Positions 18,815 through 26,540 of a stretch of DNA of 64,000 bases are shown one piece after another. How positions within the stretch are numbered: the stretch's first letter is position 1; each line of letters opens with the position of its first letter. The DNA lies in NCBI RefSeq assembly GCF_000380165.1, contig NZ_KB904652.1, positions 62,001 to 126,000 of the forward strand, given 5' to 3'. A program made the translations under genes and the position numbers. Source of the stretch: Wenjunlia vitaminophila DSM 41686 (GTDB lineage Bacteria; Actinomycetota; Actinomycetes; Streptomycetales; Streptomycetaceae). Under the pieces are notes generated by a model. It was given only the letters and a program-made list of their open reading frames with translations, was not told the DNA's origin and did not search any database.

Positions 18815-19732
18815 ATGGCACTCGGCAGACCGACCACCCGCACCGATCGCGCGACCACCATCCGGGAGCTGATCTCCTCCGGGCGGCGCTCGTACTCCTT
18901 CGAGTTCTTCCCGCCAAGGACCGACCAGGGTGAGCGGAACCTGTGGAACGCCATCCGCAGGATCGAGGCCGTGTCGCCCACGTTCGTGTCGGTGACCTAC
19001 GGGGCCGGCGGCTCCTCCCGCGAACGCACCGTGCGGATGACCGAGCGGATCGCGTCGGAGACCACCCTGACCCCGGTGGCCCACCTGACCGCGGTCAACC
19101 ACTCGGTCGCCGAGCTGCGGAACATCATCGGGCAGTACGCGGACGCCGGCATCCGCAACATGCTGGCGCTGCGCGGTGACCCGCCGGGGGACCCACAGGG
19201 CGAGTGGGTGCCGCACCCCCAGGGGCTCACCCACGCCGTCGAACTGGTGCGGCTGATCAAGGAGTCCGGGGACTTCTGCGTCGGTGTGGCGGCCTTCCCG
19301 GAGAAGCACCCCAGGTCGGCGGACTGGGACAGCGAGATCCGGCACTTCGTCGCCAAGTGCCGGGCGGGCGCTGACTACGCCCTCACCCAGATGTTCTTCC
19401 ACGTGGAGGACTACCTGCGGTTCCGCGACCGGGTGGCCGGGGCCGGGTGCGCCACGCCCATCGTCCCGGAGATCATGCCGGTGACCAACGTGCGCCAGAT
19501 CGAGCGGTTCGCCCAACTCAGCAACGCGGCGTTCCCCCGGGCGCTGGCCGAGCAGGTGCTGGCGGTGGAGCACGATCCGGCGGCGGTGCGGGCGATCGGC
19601 GTGGAGTACGCCACAAAGATGTCGGAGAAGCTGCTCGCGGAGGGCGCGCCGGGGCTCCACTTCATTACGCTGAACCATTCGACGGCGACGCTGGAGATCT
19701 ACGAGAACCTCGGGCTGCACCAACGGGTCTGA
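18815..19732 (+). CDS. metF: 5,10-methylenetetrahydrofolate reductase
   Basis: Reduces methylene-THF to methyl-THF, supplying the methyl group for methionine. Family blocks present are [70 protein letters not shown] and [16 protein letters not shown]. Length (305 residues) matches bacterial MetF. ATG 18815 has TAGCCT at leaderless spacing; an upstream in-frame start at 18797 would overlap that -10. A methylene-THF-reductase-like gene (Rv2172c) sits at the equivalent place in mycobacteria, supporting regional synteny. Confidence 0.93.
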   Translation: MALGRPTTRTDRATTIRELISSGRRSYSFEFFPPRTDQGERNLWNAIRRIEAVSPTFVSVTYGAGGSSRERTVRMTERIASETTLTPVAHLTAVNHSVAELRNIIGQYADAGIRNMLALRGDPPGDPQGEWVPHPQGLTHAVELVRLIKESGDFCVGVAAFPEKHPRSADWDSEIRHFVAKCRAGADYALTQMFFHVEDYLRFRDRVAGAGCATPIVPEIMPVTNVRQIERFAQLSNAAFPRALAEQVLAVEHDPAAVRAIGVEYATKMSEKLLAEGAPGLHFITLNHSTATLEIYENLGLHQRV

Positions 19733-19765
19733 GAGCCGTCCTCCTTCGCCGCACCGGCCGGCATC

Positions 19766-19794
19766 GGCCGTGACCCCAACGACCCGTCACGGCC
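19766..19794 (+). terminator. Possible terminator after metF
   Basis: Perfect 9-bp arms GGCCGTGAC and GTCACGGCC with an 11-base loop, 34 bases after the metF stop. No U-run. Confidence 0.45.
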
Positions 19795-19818
19795 CCGAGG
19801 ACAAGGAAATGTGCGCCC

Positions 19819-20856
19819 ATGGGCTTCACGGTGCTCTACGTCGCGTTCGGGATGGTGGCGCTCTGGCTGCTCGGTGAGGTGCTGCTCCAGTACAAGGCCC
19901 AACTGCGCTGGCGGGCGTTGGCGTTCGCCGGGTTCGTGGTGCTGGTGGTGGGCGTGGTGATGCGCAACGTGGTGGTGATCGGTCTCGGCGCGGCGGCGTT
20001 CGCGGTCGGCCAGACCCTCGTCACCGTCTCCTACCGCCGTGGCTTCTCCGCGGGCTGGGCGCTGGGGGGCAGGCCGGGCTCCAGCCGGCGGCGCAGGACG
20101 CCCGGTACCTCGCGCGCCGAGCCCACCCTGGCCGTCACGCCCGTGGAGCCGGTGGGCCAACCCTCGGCCGTGCCCCCGCCGCCCGTCTACCAGCCCGAGG
20201 TGATGGAGGAGGACACCGGGGAGTACGCGGCGTACGGCAGCACCGGGCAGCAGGCTCCCGAGTACGGCGCCACCCCGGGCCAGGACGCCCCCGCGGGTCC
20301 GTACTCCTCCTGGGACTACGGACCCGCGGGGCAGGAGCCGGTCGGCGACCCTGTCCAGGGCGCGGCGGCCCACCTCGGGGACACCCCGCAGGACCTGACG
20401 GCGCAGCCGCCCCACGGCGATTCGCTCCAGGGGTACGACCCGTACGGGTACCCCGCGGGAACGGGGACCGACCCGGGCGCGGGCCACCCCGGGGAGTCGG
20501 TGCCCCCCGGCGACCCGTCCTACGGCGGGGACCCCTTCGGCGCCCCGTACGCCCCCGACCCCCCGTACGCCCCCGACCCCTCGTACGCCGGCGCGGCGCC
20601 CCCCTTCGGTGCCCCCTCGTTCGGGGAGGGGGCCGGCCCGGGAGCCACCGGCTGGGTGCCGGTGGCCGACGCCCCGGGGGACGAGGGGTTCCCGCAGCCA
20701 CCGGCCGACCCGTACGCCGGCTACTCCGCCGCTCCCGACGGGGTGTGGCTGCCCCAACAACCCACCGTCGAGCCGCAACCGTACGTCCCGCCCCCGCCGG
20801 CCGGCCCGCCACCGGCCGCGGATTCGGCCCCCGGCCCCGACCCCTACGGCTACTGA
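19819..20856 (+). CDS. Membrane protein with long Pro/Gly/Tyr-rich tail
   Basis: Not recognised as a characterised family. Three hydrophobic segments near residues 3-22, 31-50 and 51-70 form a compact membrane domain, followed by the basic stretch SSRRRR. The remaining ~250 residues are low-complexity and probably disordered. They are rich in Pro, Gly, Asp and Tyr, with recurring GY, PYG and YAP motifs (DPYGY, YAPDPPYAPDPSYAG), and end in DPYGY. Such tails occur on actinomycete membrane proteins that interact at the cell envelope. ATG 19819 has AAGGAA about ten bases upstream. It is convergent with the CrtI-like gene. Confidence 0.75.
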   Translation: MGFTVLYVAFGMVALWLLGEVLLQYKAQLRWRALAFAGFVVLVVGVVMRNVVVIGLGAAAFAVGQTLVTVSYRRGFSAGWALGGRPGSSRRRRTPGTSRAEPTLAVTPVEPVGQPSAVPPPPVYQPEVMEEDTGEYAAYGSTGQQAPEYGATPGQDAPAGPYSSWDYGPAGQEPVGDPVQGAAAHLGDTPQDLTAQPPHGDSLQGYDPYGYPAGTGTDPGAGHPGESVPPGDPSYGGDPFGAPYAPDPPYAPDPSYAGAAPPFGAPSFGEGAGPGATGWVPVADAPGDEGFPQPPADPYAGYSAAPDGVWLPQQPTVEPQPYVPPPPAGPPPAADSAPGPDPYGY

Positions 20857-20894
20857 GTCCCCACCCCCGGGCGCCAGCACGGGGCCCCGGCGGG

Positions 20895-20917
20895 CCGTGT
20901 CGGCCGGGCCGGCACGG
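20895..20917. terminator. Hairpin between convergent genes
   Basis: Arms CCGTGTCGG and CCGGCACGG (9 bp, one G-U in one orientation), immediately after the CrtI-like stop. It could terminate either gene. Confidence 0.5.
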
Positions 20918-22390
20918 TCAGGGGGTGCCGATCAGCGCCGCGACCAGCGCCCCCGACATGCCCGTGTGCGGGAGCCCGCCGCCCGGGTGGGCCCAGCCGC
21001 CGACCCGGTAGAGACCGGGGACCGACGTGCGGTTGTCCGCGCTGAGGAACGCCCCCCGGTGCCCGGCGAGCACCGGCCCCGGGCACCCGCCGCCGGGGGC
21101 GCCGGTGGTCCTCTCGGTGTCGGCGGGGGTGAGCACGTGCCGCCACAGGACGCGGTCCCGCAGTCCGGGAACGGCCGCCTCGGCGACCCGCACCGCCTGG
21201 TCCGCGTAGGCGTCGGCGAGCCCGTCCGCCGTCCAGTCCACCACCCCCTGCGGGGGCACGGTCACCCGCAGGGTCACGGCCTCGTGCCCGTCGGGCCGCA
21301 GGCCGGCGTCGTCCGGGCGCAGCACCTCCACCGTCCGCGGGGGACCCGCCGCAGGTCCACGGGTGTGCTGGGGCGGGTCGAAGACCGCGGTCAGCTCGGC
21401 GGTGCGGTCGGGCGCGTGGACCAGGGTGCGGTGGGCGGTGCCGTCGGGGCGGGCGCCGCGCAGCGCGAGCAGCACCGAAAGGCGCCCGGGCCAGGTGCGG
21501 GCCCCGGGCGGCGGGGCCCCGCCCAGCAGCGGGGCGAGCGCGGGGACCCCGGAGACCACCGCGTCGGCCGGCAACCGGTCGCCGTCGGCGAGCCGGACCC
21601 CGGTGGCCCGCCCGTCCGTCCGCTCCACCGCCACCACCTCGGCGTCGAAGCGGAACTCCACGCCCCGCAGGGCGCAGCGGCGGAACAGCGCGTCGGCCAG
21701 GGCCCGGACGCCGCCGGCGACGTACCAGGTGCCGAAGGTGTGCTCCAGGTAGGGCAGCGCCACCAGGCTCGCCGGCGCGGTGCGCGGGTCGAAGCCGTAC
21801 CGCAGCGCGTACCCGTCCAGCAGGGCGACGAGACCGGGGTGCCGCAGCTCCCGCCTGGCCACCCGCTCGAGGGTGGGCCGGCCCCGGCCGGGGACGGGCC
21901 ACCGGGGAGCCGGGTAGGGGTCGTGGACGACCCGGTCGGGGCCCTCGCCCGACGGCTCCTCCAGCAGCGGCCTGCGGGTGGCCTCCCACACCACCCGGGC
22001 CCGGTCGAGCAGGGCGGACCAGCGCGCTCCCGCGCCCGCGCCGAGGGCCGCGTCCAGGGCCTGGACTACGGCCGCGCGGGAGGCGTTCGCCAGGGCCACC
22101 GAGGTGCCCCCGGGGAGCAGGTGGTGGCTGGCCGGGTCCACCTCGCGCAGGTCCACGCACTCCTCGAGCGGCTCCTTGCCGGTCTTCAGGAACAGGTCCC
22201 GGTACACCGCGGGCAGGGCCAGCAGGGCCGGGCCGGTGTCGAAGGAGAACCCGTCCCGGGAGAAGGTGCCGACGGCGCCCCCGTGCGTCCCGGAGCGCTC
22301 ACACACCGTCACCCGGTGGCCCACCGTGGCGAGTCTGGCCGCGGCGGCCATCGCCCCGACACCCGCGCCGATCACTGCGATCCTTGCCAT
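20918..22390 (-). CDS. FAD-dependent oxidoreductase, phytoene desaturase-like (CrtI family)
   Basis: A 490-residue flavoprotein. The N-terminal FAD motif is VIGAGVGAMAAAARLATVGH, followed by the CrtI block GGAVGTFSRDGFSFDTGP. Later blocks are YGFDPRTAPASL, GTWYVAGGVRALADAL and the C-terminal FAD-binding LYRVGGWAHPGGGLPHTGMSGALVA. Carotenoid desaturases and retinol saturases share this architecture, but no phytoene synthase or other crt gene is nearby, so the substrate is open. The GTG-rich region has no Shine-Dalgarno; TATGGT lies eight bases before ATG 22390, consistent with a leaderless start. DUF4126 is upstream on the same strand. Confidence 0.82.
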   Translation of the reverse strand: MARIAVIGAGVGAMAAAARLATVGHRVTVCERSGTHGGAVGTFSRDGFSFDTGPALLALPAVYRDLFLKTGKEPLEECVDLREVDPASHHLLPGGTSVALANASRAAVVQALDAALGAGAGARWSALLDRARVVWEATRRPLLEEPSGEGPDRVVHDPYPAPRWPVPGRGRPTLERVARRELRHPGLVALLDGYALRYGFDPRTAPASLVALPYLEHTFGTWYVAGGVRALADALFRRCALRGVEFRFDAEVVAVERTDGRATGVRLADGDRLPADAVVSGVPALAPLLGGAPPPGARTWPGRLSVLLALRGARPDGTAHRTLVHAPDRTAELTAVFDPPQHTRGPAAGPPRTVEVLRPDDAGLRPDGHEAVTLRVTVPPQGVVDWTADGLADAYADQAVRVAEAAVPGLRDRVLWRHVLTPADTERTTGAPGGGCPGPVLAGHRGAFLSADNRTSVPGLYRVGGWAHPGGGLPHTGMSGALVAALIGTP

Positions 22391-22398
22391 GGTCAGGG

Positions 22399-22404
22399 AC
22401 CATA
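22399..22404 (-). promoter_or_regulatory. -10 element of the CrtI-like gene (leaderless, 8-nt spacing)
   Basis: TATGGT on the minus strand ends eight bases before ATG 22390. CTGACG lies 19 bases further upstream as a possible -35. Confidence 0.5.
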
Positions 22405-22425
22405 CCGGCCCGCTGACCAGCGGCG

Positions 22426-23055
22426 TCAGCCGCGGTGGACGTACGTCGGCGCTCCGGCCCTGCCCCGGGCGAAGGCCCGTTCCCTGCGCCGTTCGCGGCG
22501 CCGCCGCCAGAACCGCCTGATCCGGGAGGCGACCAGCGCCACGGTGAGCAGGCCGAGGCCGAGCAGCACGGCCGCCACCGTCGCCGCCGCGACCGGGTGG
22601 AACACCGCGAACACGATGACCCCGGCGACGACCAGGTCCTCGAGGAAGCTGAGCACGATGTTGCTCGCCGGCTCAGGGGAGGTGTTGACGGCCATCCTGG
22701 TGCCGGCCTTGACCAGGTGGCTGGCGAGCGCCGTGCTCCCGCCGAGGGCGCCGGCGGCGAGCTGGGGCAGGGAGCCGTCCTGTCCGGCGAGCAGCGCCGC
22801 GACCACCGCGCCGGACACGGGCCGGACCACGGTGTGCACCCCGTCCCACACCGTGTCCAGGTACGGGACCTTGTCCGCGACCGCCTCGACGAGGAACAGC
22901 AGGCCCGCGACGACCACGACCTCGGGGCGCTCCAGGGCGCCCGGCACGTCGTCGCTGACCCCGGTCGCCCCGAGGACCCCGAGCAGGAAAACCACCGCGT
23001 AGGCGTTGATCCCGCTCGCCCAGCCACTGGTGAAAACCAGAGGTAGCACCGACAC
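22426..23055 (-). CDS. DUF4126 family membrane protein
   Basis: A 209-residue integral membrane protein matching DUF4126. Typical blocks are FTSGWASGINAYAVVFLLGVLG at the N-terminus (shown in part), FLVEAVADKVPYLDTVWD, and AGALGGSTALASHLVKAGTR with NTSPEP. About five hydrophobic segments are visible, followed by a strongly basic C-terminus (RRFWRRRRERRRERAF). Function of the family is unknown. GTG 23055 follows GGAGGAAAGA. It lies 35 bases upstream of the CrtI-like gene on the same strand, although that gene seems to have its own promoter. Confidence 0.82.
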   Translation of the reverse strand: MSVLPLVFTSGWASGINAYAVVFLLGVLGATGVSDDVPGALERPEVVVVAGLLFLVEAVADKVPYLDTVWDGVHTVVRPVSGAVVAALLAGQDGSLPQLAAGALGGSTALASHLVKAGTRMAVNTSPEPASNIVLSFLEDLVVAGVIVFAVFHPVAAATVAAVLLGLGLLTVALVASRIRRFWRRRRERRRERAFARGRAGAPTYVHRG

Positions 23056-23202
23056 TCTTTCCTCCGCCCCCCGTGCCTCGTTCGGCGGCGTCGATGCTAA
23101 CCGAGGGCCGCCCCGGCGTGCTCGTCGCCGACGGTCCCTCGGCGCACTAGGACCGGCCCGGAGGACTTCGGCGGTGCCCGAACGCCGACCCGGGCCGCAC
23201 GG

Positions 23203-23928
23203 TCAACGTCGTCCGAGCGCGGTGCGATCTTGTCTGATATCCCGCTGCTGCCGTCCGGGATCCGGCTCCGCCCCCCGTCCGGCGCCGTTCGTCGCCCACC
23301 CGGCCGGCGCCGCGACCGGGTCGTCGGCAGCGGCTCCGCGGAGCCTGCCCCGCACCAGCCCGGACAGCGCGGCGTGCACCTCCTCGGGGGAGCGCTCCGG
23401 CTGGAACGCCTGCCAGTCCAGCGCAGCCACGAGCACCAGGCCGAACAACGCCGAGGCGGTCAGGTGGACATCCAGGTCACGGGGGAGTTCACCGTCGTCC
23501 ACCGCGTCCCTGAGGGCGTCCGCCACCACCGAGAGCGCCTGCTGACGCACGGCCAGGAGGGTGGGCTGCCAGGGTCGGTTGGTGCGCCACAGCTCGGCCG
23601 CCAGGAGCTGGCAAAACGCGGGGTGGGCCGCGACGAAGTCCAGGACGGCGCGGAGCACCGCGTCCAGCGCGTCCACCCGGTGCCCCGCCTGCCTCCGCGC
23701 CACCGTGGCCTCCCGCAGCGAGGTCGCCAACATCCCCACGCCGTGCCGCAGCAGCTCCTCGAACAGCTCCGTCTTGCTGGCGAAGTTGTAGTAGACGGTG
23801 CCCTTGGCCACACCGGCGCGCTCCGCGATCTCGTCCACCGTGGTCGAGGAGAACCCCTGCTCGGCGATGAGAGTGACGGCGGCCTGGTACAGCTTCCGGC
23901 GGGTGGCCTGGCGACGTGCGCTGTTCAT
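23203..23928 (-). CDS. TetR family transcriptional regulator
   Basis: A 241-residue repressor. The helix-turn-helix is at ~14-56 (LIAEQGFSSTTVDEIAERAG, then VAKGTVYYNFASK), with a TetR ligand domain including AHPAFCQLLAAELWRTNRPW. A basic, disordered C-terminal tail rich in Arg, Gly and Gln follows. ATG 23928 is preceded by GGGGAGAA. It is upstream of DUF4126 and the CrtI-like gene on the same strand and could regulate them or itself. I see no clear palindrome between 23929 and 24207, where the DNA is GC-rich without recognisable features. Confidence 0.87.
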   Translation of the reverse strand: MNSARRQATRRKLYQAAVTLIAEQGFSSTTVDEIAERAGVAKGTVYYNFASKTELFEELLRHGVGMLATSLREATVARRQAGHRVDALDAVLRAVLDFVAAHPAFCQLLAAELWRTNRPWQPTLLAVRQQALSVVADALRDAVDDGELPRDLDVHLTASALFGLVLVAALDWQAFQPERSPEEVHAALSGLVRGRLRGAAADDPVAAPAGWATNGAGRGAEPDPGRQQRDIRQDRTALGRR

Positions 23929-24207
23929 GCGGTGATTCTCCCCGTACCGGTGCCTGACGGTGATCAATATGCGCCAGTGGGTAGATCGGGCCGGCCTCCC
24001 GCCCCGCGCGGGGAAGGCGGCGCGGGGGCTGCGGCGGTCCTGGCCGGCGCCGGCGCCACTCGCCCGCCGCACGGCGTTCGGGCAGGTCAGCCGGGATTGT
24101 CAGTGGTGTGGCGGACGATGTTGGTGCACGGACCCCGACCAGCCCGGTCAGGGGACCTCGAGCCGCCGGCCGGCAGGTCGGCGGGGAAGACGACAGGAGG
24201 CTGCCCC

Positions 24208-24744
24208 ATGACGCTGTCCGCCGCAGCCCACCACGGCCCGGGTTCCGGCCAGGGCCCCGCCACCGACGTCCACCCGGTGCTCCGGCACGGCACGGCCCCG
24301 CCGGCAGCCCTCGACCTGCTCGCCCAGGCGCACCGTGGACTCCAGGAAGCCGTCACCTGCTCCGCGCCGAACGAACGTTACGCCGCCGCCCACCTCGCCG
24401 CGCTGCGCGCCGCCGCCGCCGTGCTCGCCGTCCGGGGCCGTCCGGAGACCTCCCCGCGGCGCCGCCGCAGCATCCGCAGCGCCTGGGAGGTGCTGCCGGA
24501 GGTCGCCCCCGAGCTCGCCGAGTGGGCCTCGCTGTTCGAGGCCGGTGCGCCGCGCCGGGCTCGTGCCGAAGCTGGGATCGTGGGCGCGGCCAGCCAGCGG
24601 GACGCCGACGACCTGCTGCGGGCAGCCGGGATGTTCCTGCGCCTGGTGGAGCGGCTGTTGGTGCTCCAGCCGGTGTCGCCGCCGCGGCAGCACGACCCCG
24701 AGGGCCCCGCGGCCGAGGAGGTGCGGGTGCCCCGGGCCGGCTGA
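24208..24744 (+). CDS. SAV_6107-like HEPN domain protein
   Basis: A 178-residue alpha-helical protein resembling the SAV_6107 family of HEPN-fold proteins of actinomycetes. Recognisable stretches are ALDLLAQAHRGLQEAVTC, RYAAAHLAALRAAAAVLAVRG and AWEVLPEVAPELAEWASLFE. HEPN proteins are often RNases or nucleotide-binding partners, but the usual R-x4-6-H catalytic motif is not evident, so activity is unknown. ATG 24208 has a strong AGGAGG at seven bases. The SAM methyltransferase gene follows after ~100 bases and is possibly co-transcribed. Confidence 0.78.
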   Translation: MTLSAAAHHGPGSGQGPATDVHPVLRHGTAPPAALDLLAQAHRGLQEAVTCSAPNERYAAAHLAALRAAAAVLAVRGRPETSPRRRRSIRSAWEVLPEVAPELAEWASLFEAGAPRRARAEAGIVGAASQRDADDLLRAAGMFLRLVERLLVLQPVSPPRQHDPEGPAAEEVRVPRAG

Positions 24745-24844
24745 GGCCCGGGCCTTCGGTGGACACCGGCCGCGGGGCTTCGGCCAGAGCCTTAAGGTGG
24801 AGCCGTTGACCACCCTCCCCCTCGCCCGCCAGGAGCCACCTGCC

Positions 24845-25609
24845 GTGTCCGAACCACTGCGTCCCCGTGCAACCCTGCGTACCGCCGTGGTCTGGGACGT
24901 GCTGCGCGACGCCCTGGCCGAGCAGGTGCGGGCCACCGGTCGGGACGTCCTCGACGTGCTGGACACCGGGGGCGGCACGGGCAACTTCGCCGTTCCGGTG
25001 GCCCGGCTCGGGCACCGGGTCACCGTCGTGGACCCCAGTCCGGACGCGCTCTTCGCCCTGGAGCGCAGGGCCGCCGAGGCCGGTGTGGCCGAGCTGGTGC
25101 ACGGGGTGCAGGGGGATGCGCACGGCCTTCTCGAGGTGGTGGAGCGGCACTCCCACGACGTCGTGCTCTGCCACGGGGTGCTGGAGTACGTGGACGACCC
25201 GGCGGAGGCCGTCGGCAACGTCGTCGGCGCGCTCCGCCCCACGGGCACCCTGAGCCTGCTCGTGGCCAACCGGAACGGCGTGGTGTTGGCCCGGGCCATC
25301 GCCGGACACTTCGCCGAGGCCCAGCGGGTGCTCACCGACGACCTCGGCCGCTGGGGCCAGGGCGACCCGGTGCCCCGGCGGTTCACCGAGCCGGGCCTCA
25401 CCGCCCTGGTCACCGGCGCCGGGCTGCGCGTGGCCGCGGTGCACGGCGTGCGGGTCTTCGCCGATCTGGTGCCCGGGGCGCTGGTGGACACCGAGCCCGG
25501 GGCCCTTCAGGCGCTGCTCCGGCTGGAGTCCGCCGCCGCCCAGGAGCCCTCGTTCCGCTCGTGCGCCACTCAACTGCACCTGCTGGCCGACCGGAGTCAG
25601 GAAGCCTGA
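24845..25609 (+). CDS. Class I SAM-dependent methyltransferase
   Basis: A 254-residue Rossmann-fold methyltransferase of the SmtA/UbiE type. Motif I is LDTGGGTGNFAVPVARLGH near residues 39-57, with the acidic residue at the end of strand 2 in VTVVDPSPDAL. LCHGVLEYVDDP is the motif IV region. The C-terminal half resembles SmtA/CmoA-like enzymes (LLVANRNGVVLARAI, GLRVAAVHGVRVFADL), some of which act on tRNA wobble uridines; a tRNA role is only a possibility. GTG 24845 (VSEPLRP) follows CAGGAG at proper spacing. Confidence 0.85.
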   Translation: MSEPLRPRATLRTAVVWDVLRDALAEQVRATGRDVLDVLDTGGGTGNFAVPVARLGHRVTVVDPSPDALFALERRAAEAGVAELVHGVQGDAHGLLEVVERHSHDVVLCHGVLEYVDDPAEAVGNVVGALRPTGTLSLLVANRNGVVLARAIAGHFAEAQRVLTDDLGRWGQGDPVPRRFTEPGLTALVTGAGLRVAAVHGVRVFADLVPGALVDTEPGALQALLRLESAAAQEPSFRSCATQLHLLADRSQEA

Positions 25610-25676
25610 CCACGGGGGGCCCGCCGGTGGGGGAAAGCGTCTCCGGACGAGCCACCCGATCAGCGGCCCGGGCCCG

Positions 25677-25682
25677 TATGAT
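25677..25682 (+). promoter_or_regulatory. Strong -10 box upstream of a 27-codon reading frame
   Basis: TATGAT, five of six matches to TATAAT and the best -10 in this gap. Transcription would begin near 25689-25690. No good -35 is visible. Confidence 0.4.
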
Positions 25683-25716
25683 CTGGGGTGAGCAGTGCGG
25701 CATGAGGAGCCAGCAG

Positions 25717-25800
25717 ATGGGGAATGCACCAGTCAACGTGGACTTTGGGCAAGAAGGACGTTGGGGTGGTGCCCCGGTGCGGGGGAAGCATGCCAGGTAG
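25717..25800 (+). CDS. Putative 27-residue small protein
   Basis: Unrecognised. ATG 25717 to TAG 25800 encodes a short basic peptide beginning MGNAPVNVDFGQEGRWGG and ending RGKHAR. In favour: GAGGAG seven bases upstream, the TATGAT box 35 bases further up, and an isolated position between two well-defined genes. Against: third-position GC is only about 60%, far below neighbouring genes, so the segment may be an untranslated RNA or a leader. No membrane segment or precursor-peptide signature is visible. Conservation in related genomes would decide. Confidence 0.35.
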   Translation: MGNAPVNVDFGQEGRWGGAPVRGKHAR

Positions 25801-25819
25801 CCATGCGCAGTGGGGCGGG

Positions 25820-25848
25820 TTTCATGAAGGCGATTCCCTGCCTATCCT
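25820..25848 (+). promoter_or_regulatory. Promoter of the DUF3040 gene
   Basis: TTTCAT, 17 bases, TATCCT. The start site would be near 25855, giving a ~43-base leader that contains TAGGAGG before GTG 25898. Confidence 0.5.
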
Positions 25849-25897
25849 GAGAGGGGTCGCACCGGTCGCCCCCGCGACCGACGAGTAGGAGGACTCC

Positions 25898-26287
25898 GTG
25901 CCGCTCTCGGAGCACGAGCAGCGACTGCTCGAGCAGATGGAGCGAGCGCTGTACGCCGAAGATCCCAAGTTCGCGACAGCGCTTGAGGGAAGCGGGCTGC
26001 GCACGTACACCCGGCGACGGGTCTACCAGGCGGTCGCCGGCTTCCTTGTGGGTATCGCGCTCCTGATGGCCGGGATGGTGGGCCAGGAATGGTGGGTCAG
26101 CGTCGTCGGTTTCCTCGTGATGCTGGGATGCGCCTGGCTGGCGATCACAGGATGGCGCAGGGCGCCGAAGCCGTCCGAGCGCCGGGGGCCCCAGGTCGGC
26201 CGGCGCGGTGGCAGGCAGAAGCGCCGGGTCATGGATCGCATCGAGGACCGCTGGCAGCGCCGCCGCGACGAGCAGCAGGGCCCCTGA
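25898..26287 (+). CDS. DUF3040 family membrane protein
   Basis: A 129-residue protein with the DUF3040 hallmark PLSEHEQRLLEQMERALYAEDPKFA at its N-terminus (positions 2-26). Two membrane segments follow (~43-60 and ~66-84), then a basic tail (KRRVMDRIEDRWQRRRDEQQ). Members are found upstream of the division cluster in many actinobacteria (for example Rv2169c in M. tuberculosis), and their function is unknown. GTG 25898 follows TAGGAGG. It is transcribed alone and followed by a strong terminator. Confidence 0.88.
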   Translation: MPLSEHEQRLLEQMERALYAEDPKFATALEGSGLRTYTRRRVYQAVAGFLVGIALLMAGMVGQEWWVSVVGFLVMLGCAWLAITGWRRAPKPSERRGPQVGRRGGRQKRRVMDRIEDRWQRRRDEQQGP

Positions 26288-26314
26288 TCCCCCACTGAAC
26301 GACCGCATGCACTC

Positions 26315-26346
26315 ACGGCCGGGCCGCCCACTGGCGGCCCGGCCGT
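26315..26346 (+). terminator. Terminator after the DUF3040 gene
   Basis: Perfect 14-bp arms ACGGCCGGGCCGCC and GGCGGCCCGGCCGT with a CACT loop, followed by TGCGTTG. Confidence 0.75.
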
Positions 26347-26540
26347 TGCGTTGTCCGCGCAGGTGCCGTTCCCCCGCAGGTGCAGTGTCAGCCGTCCGTG
26401 CTCTCCGGCTGGTGGGCCGCAGCCCGGGCCCGCGAGCCCGTCACCCCCTGCCGTCGTCCGGTGACCCGCTGGACGTGCCCCTCGTCCACCGCCGGGCCGG
26501 ATCGCCGTTCCCGCCCCGTGGCGGGGCAGGAACGGCGGCG

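Noticed and set aside
20918-23055. Carotenoid gene cluster around the CrtI-like gene
   Set aside because: No phytoene synthase, prenyltransferase or cyclase gene is present; one desaturase-like flavoprotein is not enough.
24208-24744. HEPN protein as the toxin of a HEPN-MNT toxin-antitoxin pair
   Set aside because: No nucleotidyltransferase partner adjoins it and the catalytic R-x4-6-H motif is not visible.
25820-25860. GTGGGG near the DUF3040 promoter as an MraZ site
   Set aside because: A single copy only; MraZ needs phased repeats.
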